Shown: positions 17,117 to 24,860 of the stretch, piece after piece | How positions within the stretch are numbered: position 1 is the first letter of the stretch | How the letters are laid out: each line of letters opens with the position of its first letter | Assembly: GCF_009193175.1 (NCBI RefSeq) | Contig: NZ_VUKE01000016.1 | Location: 44,992 to 108,991 of the forward strand | Origin: Georgenia ruanii | GTDB taxonomy: Bacteria > Actinomycetota > Actinomycetes > Actinomycetales > Actinomycetaceae | Direction: 5' to 3' | DNA length: 64,000 nt | The notes under the pieces: model-generated | Told to the model about the DNA's origin: nothing | Database searches by the model: none | The model's input: the letters and a program-made list of their open reading frames with translations, nothing else | Program-made: the position numbers and the translations under genes

Positions 17117-17766
17117 TGCTCGACAGCGTGCTGCTGGGCCTGCGGGTCGCCCTGTCCCTCGCCCTCGTCCTGGTCATCCTGTGGGTCATCGCCCGCAAGG
17201 TGAACGCCGGGACCTCAGCGTCCCGGCGGGTGCCCGTCACCGTGCTCGGGCGCCAGTCGCTGGGGCGCCGCTCCGGCGTGGCGGTGGTCGAGGTGGCCGG
17301 GCGCACCCTGCTGCTGGGGGTCAGCGACGACGGCGTGCGGCTGCTCACCGAGCTCGACGACGCCGGCCGCGCCCTCGAGGCCGGGCCGGGGCTGCTCGAG
17401 GCCGGCCCGTCGGCCGAGCCGACGACGACCGAGGACGCGCCGGGCGGCCAGGTGATCGCCGGCCGCTTCAGCGCGCCCGGGCGCGGGGCGGAGCTGCCGG
17501 CCCGCCGGGCGGACCTGCGCGGGCGCACCGGCACCGACGACGCCGCGGCTGGTGCCACAGGCCTGGCCCGGATCATCGGGCCGGTGCGTTCCTTCGACGA
17601 TGTGCTCGCCGCGGAGGTGACCCCGCGCCACCGGTCCCGCCGCCGCACGGCCGCCCGGCGCGCCGACGTGCCCGAGCTCTCCACCGGCCCGCTGGCCGGC
17701 TCCGTGCTGGACAAGACGACGTGGACCCGGGCGTGGGCGGTCCTGCAGGAGCGGTCGTCCCGATGA
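17116..17766 (+). CDS. fliO: Flagellar biosynthetic protein FliO
   Basis: FliO assists assembly of the FliP export-gate ring. The 216-residue product has one N-terminal membrane helix (LLGLRVALSLALVLVILWVIARKV). A short SpoA-like beta segment follows (VPVTVLGRQSLGRRSGVAVVEVAGRTLLLGVSDDGVRLLTEL), then a long low-complexity Ala/Arg tail. The start GTG overlaps the fliN TAG. Called from this topology and from its place before fliP. Confidence 0.88.
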   Translation: MLDSVLLGLRVALSLALVLVILWVIARKVNAGTSASRRVPVTVLGRQSLGRRSGVAVVEVAGRTLLLGVSDDGVRLLTELDDAGRALEAGPGLLEAGPSAEPTTTEDAPGGQVIAGRFSAPGRGAELPARRADLRGRTGTDDAAAGATGLARIIGPVRSFDDVLAAEVTPRHRSRRRTAARRADVPELSTGPLAGSVLDKTTWTRAWAVLQERSSR

Positions 17767-18689
17767 GCGCGTTCGACGGGGCCGCCCTCGCGGCGCCGGG
17801 TCGCCAGTCGCGCGACCACCTCCCGCACGGCCCGCTCGCGCCGATCGAGGCGGGGCAGGGGTTGCCGCTCGCGACGGCGCGGCCGGAGCACGCGGGGCAC
17901 CACTGGCGCTGGCTGGCCCTCGCCGCCGCCGGGCTCGCCGTCGTCCTCGCCGTGCTCGTGCTCGGTGCGGCCGCGGCGCACGCCGCGCCCATCGCCCCCC
18001 GGGACCCCACCGACCCCACGCCCCCGACCGGCCCGCTGGACATCACCGTCAACGGCGAGCCGACGGCGCCGTCGACCTCCGTCGTGGTCCTGCTCGGCAT
18101 CACGCTGCTGTCGGTGGCGCCCTCGCTGCTGCTGATGATGACGAGCTTCACCAAGCTCTTCGTCGTCCTGGCGCTGACCCGCAACGCGCTGGGCCTGCAG
18201 GGGGTACCGCCCAACCAGGTGCTCGCCGGGCTGAGCCTGTTCCTGTCGATCTTCATCATGTTCCCGGTGCTGGGGAACATCAACGACGCGGCCGTGCAGC
18301 CCTACCTCGCCGGGGGCGTCAGCTTCACCGACGCCCTGGGCGCCGCCTCCGACCCGCTGCGGACCTTCATGCTCGGGCAGACCCGCGAGGAGGACATCGC
18401 CCTGCTCACCCGGGCGGCCGACCTGCCCAACCCGGCCAGCCCCGAGGTCGTGCCGCTGCAGACCCTCATCCCGGCGTTCATGCTCTCCGAGCTGCGCGCC
18501 GCCTTCGTCATCGGCTTCGTCATCTTCGTGCCGTTCCTGGTCATCGACCTGGTCGTCTCGGCCGTCCTGATGAGCATGGGCATGATGATGCTGCCGCCGG
18601 TGATGATCTCCCTGCCCTTCAAGATCCTGCTGTTCGTGCTCGTGGACGGCTGGGGCCTCATCGTCACGACGTTGGTCGGGAGCTATTGA
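17763..18689 (+). CDS. fliP: Flagellar export gate protein FliP
   Basis: FliP is the core subunit of the FliPQR export gate. The 308-residue product ends with the family body: LLSVAPSLLLMMTSFTKLFVVLALTRNALGLQGVPPNQVLAGLSLFLSIFIM, later FVIGFVIFVPFLVIDLVVSAVLMSMGMMMLPPVMISLPFKILLFVLVDGW. It is about 60 residues longer than E. coli FliP. The extra N-terminus is a hydrophilic lead plus a signal-like helix (WLALAAAGLAVVLAVLVLGAAAAHAAPIA). ATGA overlap with fliO. Confidence 0.96.
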   Translation: MSAFDGAALAAPGRQSRDHLPHGPLAPIEAGQGLPLATARPEHAGHHWRWLALAAAGLAVVLAVLVLGAAAAHAAPIAPRDPTDPTPPTGPLDITVNGEPTAPSTSVVVLLGITLLSVAPSLLLMMTSFTKLFVVLALTRNALGLQGVPPNQVLAGLSLFLSIFIMFPVLGNINDAAVQPYLAGGVSFTDALGAASDPLRTFMLGQTREEDIALLTRAADLPNPASPEVVPLQTLIPAFMLSELRAAFVIGFVIFVPFLVIDLVVSAVLMSMGMMMLPPVMISLPFKILLFVLVDGWGLIVTTLVGSY

Positions 18690-18961
18690 TGGACACCAAC
18701 GCCGTCCTGGACATCGCCGCCGTCGCCCTCGGCCTGGCCGCCAAGCTCGCCGCCCCGGCGCTGATCACCGCGCTGGTGGTGGGCTTTACCGTCTCCCTGC
18801 TGCAGTCGGTCACGCAGATCCAGGAGGTCACCCTCAGCTTCGTGCCCAAGGCGATCGCCGTCGCGCTCGCGCTGGTGATCGCGGGCAACTGGATGATCTC
18901 CGAGCTGGTCGTCACCACCCACGAGCTCTTCGCGCGCATCCCCCAGCTCCTGGAGAGCTGA
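18689..18961 (+). CDS. fliQ: Flagellar export gate protein FliQ
   Basis: FliQ is a 90-residue two-helix subunit of the export gate. Conserved stretches are LIVGFTVSLLQSVTQIQEVTLSFVPK (here LVVGFTVSLLQSVTQ) and a second helix AIAVALALVIAGNWMISELV. The ATG at 18689 overlaps the fliP TGA; a TTG three bases earlier is in frame but unnecessary. Two bases separate it from fliR. Confidence 0.95.
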   Translation: MDTNAVLDIAAVALGLAAKLAAPALITALVVGFTVSLLQSVTQIQEVTLSFVPKAIAVALALVIAGNWMISELVVTTHELFARIPQLLES

Positions 18962-18962
18962 G

Positions 18963-19709
18963 ATGGACCTCGTGCGCGAGCTCGAGCCGCTGCTCCTGGC
19001 CGCGGTGCGGGTGACCGTCTTCCTCGTGCTGGCCCCGCCGTTCGCCCACCGCGCGGTGCCCGCGGCGGTCAAGGCCATCCTCGGCGTCGGGTTGGCCTTC
19101 GCCCTCGCCCCGCCGCTGGCCGCGCCCAACCTGTCCACCGCCGGCTTCATCGGCCAGCTGGTCAGCGAGGCGGTCATCGGCGGCGGCCTGGGGATCCTCG
19201 TCGCCGTCGTCTTCGCCGCGGTCCAGACCGCCGGACGCCTCATCGACAACCTCGGCGGCTTCGAGATGGGCATGGCCTTCGACCCCATGTCCATGACCTC
19301 CGGCGGGCAGTTCACCCAGCTCTACGCCCTGGCCGCGACCGTGCTGCTGTTCGCCTCCGACGGCTACCAGCTCGTCATCGGCGGCCTGGCCCGCAGCTTC
19401 GACGCCCTGCCGCTGGGCGCCACCCTCGACCTGCCCGCCCTGGCCGGCTCCCTCACCGGCGCCGTCGGGCAGATGATGGTCGCCGCGCTGCAGGTCGCCG
19501 GGCCCCTCATCGCGGTGCTCTTCCTCGCCGACGTCGGCCTCGGCCTGCTCACCCGGGTCGCCCCGGCGCTCAACGCCTTCGCGCTCGGCTTCCCGCTGAA
19601 GATCCTCATCACCCTGGTCCTGGGCACCTTCGCCCTGGTGGCGCTGCCCCGGGTCGTCGCGGGCCTGGCCCAGGACGCGCTCGGCGGGATCGCGGGGGTG
19701 GCCGGATGA
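18963..19709 (+). CDS. fliR: Flagellar export gate protein FliR
   Basis: FliR is the single-copy subunit that closes the FliPQ spiral of the export gate. The 248-residue product has six or so membrane segments. Family features include VFLVLAPPFAHRAVPAAVKAILGVGLAFAL, GRLIDNLGGFEMGMAFDPMS and the late LGFPLKILITLVLGTF. Its stop lies inside the first copy of a 26-bp tandem duplication, so the usual direct link to flhB passes through a nine-codon relay. Confidence 0.95.
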   Translation: MDLVRELEPLLLAAVRVTVFLVLAPPFAHRAVPAAVKAILGVGLAFALAPPLAAPNLSTAGFIGQLVSEAVIGGGLGILVAVVFAAVQTAGRLIDNLGGFEMGMAFDPMSMTSGGQFTQLYALAATVLLFASDGYQLVIGGLARSFDALPLGATLDLPALAGSLTGAVGQMMVAALQVAGPLIAVLFLADVGLGLLTRVAPALNAFALGFPLKILITLVLGTFALVALPRVVAGLAQDALGGIAGVAG

Positions 19710-19738
19710 GCCGGATCGCGGGGGTGGCCGGATGAGCC
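19687..19738 (+). repeat. Perfect 26-bp tandem duplication at the fliR/flhB junction
   Basis: Bases 19687-19712 are repeated exactly at 19713-19738. Each copy contains the sequence GGCCGGATGAGCC with the ATGA start/stop overlap. Between the copies lies a nine-codon ORF (ATG at 19706, MSRIAGVAG, TGA at 19733-19735). It starts on the fliR stop and stops on the flhB start, so coupling survives the duplication. Confidence 0.95.
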
Positions 19739-20928
19739 AGCCCTCGGGGGAGAAGACCGAGAAGGCCACCCCGCAGCGGATGAAGAAGCTCCGCCGCGAC
19801 GGCGGGCTCGGCCGCTCCCAGGACCTCGCCGCCTGGCTGGTGGTCGGCGCGGCCGCGGTCATGCTGCCCACCGTGCTCGCCGCCGGGACCGACGCCGCCC
19901 GCGCGCAGCTGCGCATGGTCGGCGCCGCCGCGGCCGCCCCGGAGGCGGCGACGGCGCTGCGGGCCCTGCAGAACGGCCTGTCCTCGGTGCTGCCCACGCT
20001 GCTGCCGGTGCTCGCCGCGGCCGCGCTGGCCGCGCTCGTCGGCAACGCCGTGCAGGGCGGGGTGCACCTCAAGAGCCTCAAGCCGAAGTTCACCAACCTC
20101 AACCTCGCCAAGGGCGTCAAGCGTCTCTTCGGGCTGCAGGCGTGGTGGCAGGGCGCCAAGGCGGCGCTGAAGACCGCGGTGGTCGGCGTCGTCCTGTACG
20201 TCACCGTCGTCGGCATGGTGCCGCTGGTGCTCACCTCGGGGCAGATGCCGCTGGGCGGCCTGCTCGGCGAGGTGGGGTCGCGCATCTCCAGCCTGCTGGT
20301 CTGGGGGGTCGTCGCGGGCCTGGCGCTCGCCGTCGTCGACGTCGTCGTGGTCATGCGGCGCAACCGCAAGCAGACCCGGATGACCAAGCAGGAGGTCAAG
20401 GAGGAGAACAAGGCCACCGAGGGCGACCCGCACGTCAAGGGCGCCATCCGCTCCCGGCAGCTGGCCATGAGCCGCAACCGGATGATGGCGGCGGTGGCCG
20501 ACGCCGACGTCGTCATCGTCAACCCCACCCACGTCGCCGTCGCGCTGCGCTACCAGCCCGGGCAGGGCGCCCCGCGGGTGGTCGCCAAGGGCCAGGGGCA
20601 CGTGGCCGCCCGCATCCGCGAGCGGGCCGCGAAGCACCACGTCGCCGTCGTGCAGGACATCACCCTGGCCCGCACCCTGCACGCCGCCTGCGAGCTGGGC
20701 CAGGAGGTGCCCGAGCACCTCTACGAGGCCGTCGCCCGGGTCCTCGCCTTCGTCATGTCGCTGCGCCGGCGCGGCAGCGCCGCCGGGGTCCACCGGGTGC
20801 CCGCCCCCGCCACCGCCGGGGCTCACCGCGGCCCCGCAGACGGCGGGGCCCACCGGGGCCCGGCAGGCGCCGGCACCCGGCGCGCCCGCCGGGCCGCCCA
20901 CCGCGCTCCCCGAGAGGACCGCCCGTGA
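19732..20928 (+). CDS. flhB: Flagellar export switch protein FlhB
   Basis: FlhB is the export gate component that switches substrate class after self-cleavage. The 398-residue product starts with the family signature GEKTEKATPQRMKKLRRDGGLGRSQDL and has four membrane helices. The autocleavage motif NPTH is at residues 264-267, and the following helix carries RIRERAAKHHVAVVQDITLARTL. The last 40 residues are Gly/Ala/Arg-rich with GAHRGPA repeats and exceed the usual end. The start is the ATG in the second copy of the 26-bp duplication. Confidence 0.96.
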   Translation: MSQPSGEKTEKATPQRMKKLRRDGGLGRSQDLAAWLVVGAAAVMLPTVLAAGTDAARAQLRMVGAAAAAPEAATALRALQNGLSSVLPTLLPVLAAAALAALVGNAVQGGVHLKSLKPKFTNLNLAKGVKRLFGLQAWWQGAKAALKTAVVGVVLYVTVVGMVPLVLTSGQMPLGGLLGEVGSRISSLLVWGVVAGLALAVVDVVVVMRRNRKQTRMTKQEVKEENKATEGDPHVKGAIRSRQLAMSRNRMMAAVADADVVIVNPTHVAVALRYQPGQGAPRVVAKGQGHVAARIRERAAKHHVAVVQDITLARTLHAACELGQEVPEHLYEAVARVLAFVMSLRRRGSAAGVHRVPAPATAGAHRGPADGGAHRGPAGAGTRRARRAAHRAPREDRP

Positions 20929-22979
20929 AGAACCTCAAGGTCACCCAGTTCATGGCCCCCATCGGGGTGGTGGGCATCGTCCTGCTGCTCGTCGTGCCGC
21001 TGCCCGCCCCGCTGCTCGACGTCCTCATCGCCGTGAACATCACCGTCTCGGTGCTGGTGCTGCTCACCACGATGTACATCAAGAAGCCGCTGGACTTCTC
21101 GATCTTCCCCTCGCTGGTGCTCGTGGCCACGCTGTTCCGCCTCGGGCTCAACGTCGCCTCCACCCGGCTGGTGCTGCGCGACGCCTACGCCGGGCAGGTC
21201 ATCGACGCGTTCGGCCACTTCGTCGTCGGCGGCTCGCTGGTCATCGGCCTGGTCATCTTCCTCATCCTCGTGGTCATCCAGTTCGCGGTGATCACCAACG
21301 GCGCCGGCCGCGCCGCCGAGGTCAGCGCCCGCTTCACCCTCGACGCCATGCCGGGCAAGCAGATGGCCATCGACGCCGACCTCAACGCCGGCCTCATCGA
21401 CGAGCACGATGCCCGGCGCCGCCGCGCCGAGGTGGCCGCCGAGGCCGACTTCCACGGCGCGATGGACGGCGCGTCGAAGTTCGTCAAGGGCGACGCCATC
21501 GCCGGCATCGTCATCACGATCATCAACCTCATCGGCGGCTTCATCATCGGCATGCTCCAGCATGGGATGAGCGCGGGGGAGTCGATCGAGACCTACGCGA
21601 TCCTCACCGTCGGCGACGGCCTGGTCACCCAGATCCCGGCCCTGCTCATGTCGGTGGCCACCGGCCTCGTGGTCACGCGGGCCACGGCCGAGGAGGACAT
21701 GGGCACCGCCGCCTCCGCCCAGCTGCTGCAGTCGCGCAACGCCCTGGCCATCGCCGGCGTGGCCGCGCTGGCCATGGGGCTCATCCCCGGTCTGCCCAAG
21801 CTGCCGTTCATCGTCGTCGGCATCGTGCTGCTGGTGCTGGCCCAGCGGGTGAAGAAGGCCGACGCGCGGGCGGCGGCCGCCGCCGAGGCGCCGGCGGGCA
21901 CCGCGCTGCAGCCGGCGCCGGAGACCACCGAGCAGCTCATCGAGCAGATGCGGGTGCACGCCCTGGAGATCCTGCTCGCCCCCGACCTCGTCGACCTGGT
22001 CGGCGGCTCCGCCGACCAGGACCTGCTCGCCCGGGTGCGGGCGCTGCGCCGCAAGACCGCCCTGGAGATGGGCTTCGTGCTGCCGCCGGTGCGCACCCGC
22101 GACTCCGTGGACCTGCCGGTGGCCACCTACGCCATCCGCATGTCCGGGGTGGAGGTGGCCCGCGGCCAGGCGCCGGCCGGGCGGATGCTGGCCCTGGGCG
22201 ACGGGCTGGACAACCTGCCCGGCACGCTCGTCAACGAGCCGGTCTTCGGGCTGCCCGGCAAGTGGATCCCGGCCGAGCTGCGCCACAGCGCCGAGATGGC
22301 CGGCGCCACGGTTGTCGACCGCACCTCGGTGATCATCACCCACCTGTCGGCCCTGGTCAGCTCGCACGCCCCGCGGCTGCTGGGCCGGGAGGACGTGCGC
22401 GTGCTCAACGAGGGCCTCAAGCAGACCAACCCCTCGGTGGTCGAGGAGCTCGTGCCGGCGCTGCTGTCCCTCGGGGAGGTCCAGCGGGTGCTGCAGGGCC
22501 TGCTCGCCGAGCAGGTGCCGATCCTCGACCTCGCCCGCATCTACGAGGCGCTGACCCTGCGGGCAAAGGTCTCCACCGACGCCGAGGGCCTCGTCGAGGC
22601 CGCCCGGGTCGCGCTGGGCGACACCATCGTCGACCGCCACGCCGCCGACCAGGTGCTGCGCGTGCTCACCATCGAGCCGGGCACCGAGCAGCTGCTGCTG
22701 GAGTCGCTGCGCCCGGGCGACGGCGGCACCCAGCTCTCCCTCGCCCCCGACCGGGTCGAGGCGCTGCTGGCCGCGGTGCGCGGCCAGGTGGAGGCCGCCG
22801 AGGCCGGCGGCAAGCAGGTGGTCCTCGTGTGCGCGCCGGCCATCCGCCCGGCGCTGCGCCGGCTCGTCGCGCTCGCCGTCCCGCGCCTGCCCGTGCTGTC
22901 CTACAGCGAGGTCTCCGGGACGATGATGACGATCGACACGGTGGGAGTGGTGAGTGTCGGACACGCAATTGCTGCTTGA
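20925..22979 (+). CDS. flhA: Flagellar export gate protein FlhA
   Basis: FlhA forms the nonameric export platform that uses the proton motive force. The 684-residue product has eight N-terminal membrane helices. The FHIPEP-type region is present (SIFPSLVLVATLFRLGLNVASTRLVLRD, GRAAEVSARFTLDAMPGKQMAIDADLNAGLID). The soluble domain (about residues 350-684) contains VIITHLSALVSSHAPRLLGREDVRVLNE. GTG start with GAGAGGA upstream, overlapping the flhB stop. Confidence 0.97.
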   Translation: MKNLKVTQFMAPIGVVGIVLLLVVPLPAPLLDVLIAVNITVSVLVLLTTMYIKKPLDFSIFPSLVLVATLFRLGLNVASTRLVLRDAYAGQVIDAFGHFVVGGSLVIGLVIFLILVVIQFAVITNGAGRAAEVSARFTLDAMPGKQMAIDADLNAGLIDEHDARRRRAEVAAEADFHGAMDGASKFVKGDAIAGIVITIINLIGGFIIGMLQHGMSAGESIETYAILTVGDGLVTQIPALLMSVATGLVVTRATAEEDMGTAASAQLLQSRNALAIAGVAALAMGLIPGLPKLPFIVVGIVLLVLAQRVKKADARAAAAAEAPAGTALQPAPETTEQLIEQMRVHALEILLAPDLVDLVGGSADQDLLARVRALRRKTALEMGFVLPPVRTRDSVDLPVATYAIRMSGVEVARGQAPAGRMLALGDGLDNLPGTLVNEPVFGLPGKWIPAELRHSAEMAGATVVDRTSVIITHLSALVSSHAPRLLGREDVRVLNEGLKQTNPSVVEELVPALLSLGEVQRVLQGLLAEQVPILDLARIYEALTLRAKVSTDAEGLVEAARVALGDTIVDRHAADQVLRVLTIEPGTEQLLLESLRPGDGGTQLSLAPDRVEALLAAVRGQVEAAEAGGKQVVLVCAPAIRPALRRLVALAVPRLPVLSYSEVSGTMMTIDTVGVVSVGHAIAA

Positions 22980-24111
22980 CGGCCCCGAGCTGGACCCGTT
23001 GCTCGAGCGGGCCCGGGAGATCGGCGGCCGGGTGGTCCGGGCCGAGCGGGTCCGGCGCATGTTCGGCAAGGCCCGCTACGAGGTGACCGTCGAGGTCCTG
23101 GGCCTGTCCGACGGCGCCGCCTCCGTGGCACCGGCCCTGCCCCCGGGCCGTGGCTCCGGCGCGGCCCGGCCCGGTGCGGGCGTCAGCGCGGCGGGTGCCG
23201 GGCCGGGGGCCGCGGGTGGCGGCCCGGCCGGGCTGGCGGCCCTGCTCGCCGCGGCCGAGCACGGCGACGGCGTGGGCGCGCCCGCCTGGGCGCCGGTGAG
23301 CGCGCCGAGCACGGCGAGCGCCTCCGGGGGCGCGGGAGCCGCCGCGTCGGCCGGCTCCGGCTCTCCGCGCTCGGCGCTCTCGGCCGCCTCCGCCGCCGAG
23401 GCGGGCGCGGCGGCCGCGGCCCGGGATGCCGCCTCCCGGGCGATCGGCCGCTCCGCGATGGCCGCGCCCGCGCTGCTGCGCGACCTCGGCGTCCCCGCGG
23501 CGCTGGTGCCCACCGGCACCGCCGACGTCACCGCCGCGCTCCTGGCCCTGGCGGCCCGGCTGCCCCGCCCGGTGACTCCCGCACTGCGCCCGGGCAAGGT
23601 GCTCGCCGTCGTCGGCACCGCCGACGAGGTCCTGGAGACCTGCGCGCAGATGCTCGTCCGGCTGCGCGCCCACCCCTACCAGCTGGTGCTGGTGGGGGAG
23701 GAGGACACCCTGCCCGGCGCCGGCACCCGGCTGACGAGCCCGCGCCGGGCGGCCCGGCTGCGGCAGGAGGCGGCGGGCCAGGCGCTCGTCGTGGCCGCCG
23801 GGGCCGACGACTCCCGCGCGGGCCGGCGCCTCACCGAGGGCGTGCTCGCCGCGCTGGCCCCGGACCAGGTGTGGGCCGCGCTGGACGCCCGGCGCAGCCC
23901 CGGCGAGCTGGCGGCCCAGCTGGCCGCGCTGCCCGTGCCTCGGGTCGACGCCGTCGCCGGGCAGCGGGCCTGGGAGGCGGCCCGCCCGGGCAGCCTGCTC
24001 GACCTGGGCGCGCCGGTGGGCTGGCTCGACGGGCTCCCCGCCACGCCGACGGTGTGGGCGTGCGTGCTCGACGAGGCCCGCGCCCGCCCGGCGCGGCCCG
24101 CCGCCGGCTGA
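22954..24111 (+). CDS. FlhF-like protein lacking GTPase motifs
   Basis: The 385-residue product occupies the flhF position after flhA. Its N-terminus (REIGGRVVRAERVRRMFGKARYEVTVEVLG, residues 21-50) matches the FlhF lead that ends in FGKxxxEVTxxV. A Gly/Ala linker and a helical N-domain-like region follow. Where FlhF has a P-loop GPTGVGKTTT, this protein reads KVLAVVGTADEVLETCAQML (residues 215-234). No DTAGR or TKLDE motif is visible; the G4 site seems replaced by PRVDAVAGQ before the recognisable end LLDLGAPVGWLDGLPATP. It may be a non-hydrolysing scaffold. The GTG start overlaps flhA by 26 bases. Confidence 0.7.
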   Translation: MSDTQLLLDGPELDPLLERAREIGGRVVRAERVRRMFGKARYEVTVEVLGLSDGAASVAPALPPGRGSGAARPGAGVSAAGAGPGAAGGGPAGLAALLAAAEHGDGVGAPAWAPVSAPSTASASGGAGAAASAGSGSPRSALSAASAAEAGAAAAARDAASRAIGRSAMAAPALLRDLGVPAALVPTGTADVTAALLALAARLPRPVTPALRPGKVLAVVGTADEVLETCAQMLVRLRAHPYQLVLVGEEDTLPGAGTRLTSPRRAARLRQEAAGQALVVAAGADDSRAGRRLTEGVLAALAPDQVWAALDARRSPGELAAQLAALPVPRVDAVAGQRAWEAARPGSLLDLGAPVGWLDGLPATPTVWACVLDEARARPARPAAG

Positions 24112-24204
24112 GCCGCGCCCCGGGCGGCACCCGTCGCTGCCGGGGCGGGTCCGGCGCGGTGCGGCCCGGGGGCCGGGGCGACACGCGCCCGGTAGGGTCG
24201 TCGC

Positions 24205-24462
24205 GTGCTGGTGCTGAGTCGACGCGTGGGCGAGCAGATCGTCATCGGTGAGGACATCGTCCTGACCGTCGTCGACGTCCGGAACGACACGGTGCGCCTG
24301 GGCATCGCCGCCCCCCGCAGCGTTAGCGTCAACCGCGCCGAGGTCCGCAAGGCGGTCGAGGACGCCAACCGCGAGGCCAGCGCCGCCGACGATGCGGCCG
24401 TCGAGGCCCTGCGCGCCCTCACGGCCCGGCCCAAACAGGGCGGGACCGGCCAGCAGCAGTAG
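24205..24462 (+). CDS. csrA: Carbon storage/translational regulator CsrA
   Basis: CsrA is a dimeric RNA-binding protein that represses or tunes translation by binding GGA hairpins; in Gram-positive flagellar systems it controls flagellin. The 85-residue product begins with the strong family strand MLVLSRRVGEQIVIGEDIVLTVVDVRNDTVRLGIAAPRSVSVNRAEV. A helical extension follows that is longer than in E. coli. GTG start 93 bases after the FlhF-like gene. No FliW gene is nearby in this window. Confidence 0.95.
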   Translation: MLVLSRRVGEQIVIGEDIVLTVVDVRNDTVRLGIAAPRSVSVNRAEVRKAVEDANREASAADDAAVEALRALTARPKQGGTGQQQ

Positions 24463-24860
24463 GAGCGCCCCTGGGTGCAGCGAGCCGGTGAGGTGGGTCG
24501 CCCGGTGGCCAGCCACCCGTCAGCAGTTCCCTCGGCGTGCCGCTGAGCACCTCTTTCGGCGTGGTCGGTGAACTCCTCGCTCGGTGAGGCCCCCGACGGC
24601 GACCATCTCGCCGCGTGCCCGGGCCCGGCATGCCGGACGCCGCCGTGTCGGTGAGGGCGGCTTGCTCTGGGACGGGTCAACGGCAATTCACGAAACTGCC
24701 CGGTGTCGCCGGCCTGCTGAATCCGTTTCGCCCGGAGTTTCCTCTTTCACCTCATCAGTAACACCAGTAACAACAATTCCTCAATTCCTCGTGGGCAGGG
24801 CCGATTTCCCCACTGAGGGCGATAGTGCCCGGACCAGCGCGACGGGAGAGGAGGTAGGGC
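24463..24860 (+). other. Promoter region between csrA and the chemotaxis operon
   Basis: About 398 bases without a gene. The last third is markedly less GC-rich than its surroundings (cggcaattcacgaaact, then cagtaacaccagtaacaacaa), as expected for a promoter. It contains a sigma-28-like site at 24781-24807 and a GAGGAGG ribosome site before cheA. I see no clear terminator for the upstream operon, so read-through is possible. Confidence 0.55.
24781..24807 (+). promoter_or_regulatory. Sigma-28 (FliA-like) promoter candidate for the chemotaxis operon
   Basis: TCAATTCC-N11-GCCGATTT. The -10 GCCGAT is a full match to the sigma-28 consensus, the -35 TCAA is a common variant of TAAA, and the spacing is exact. 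Transcription would start near 24815, about 45 bases before the cheA ATG. The better of the two such sites in the window. Confidence 0.6.

Noticed and set aside
20823..23069. Long minus-strand frame opposite flhB-flhA
   Set aside because: Antisense to highly conserved export genes and made of His/Gly/Arg-rich shadow sequence.
22954..24111. Functional FlhF GTPase
   Set aside because: None of the G1, G3 or G4 nucleotide-binding motifs can be found, so only an FlhF-like call is made.
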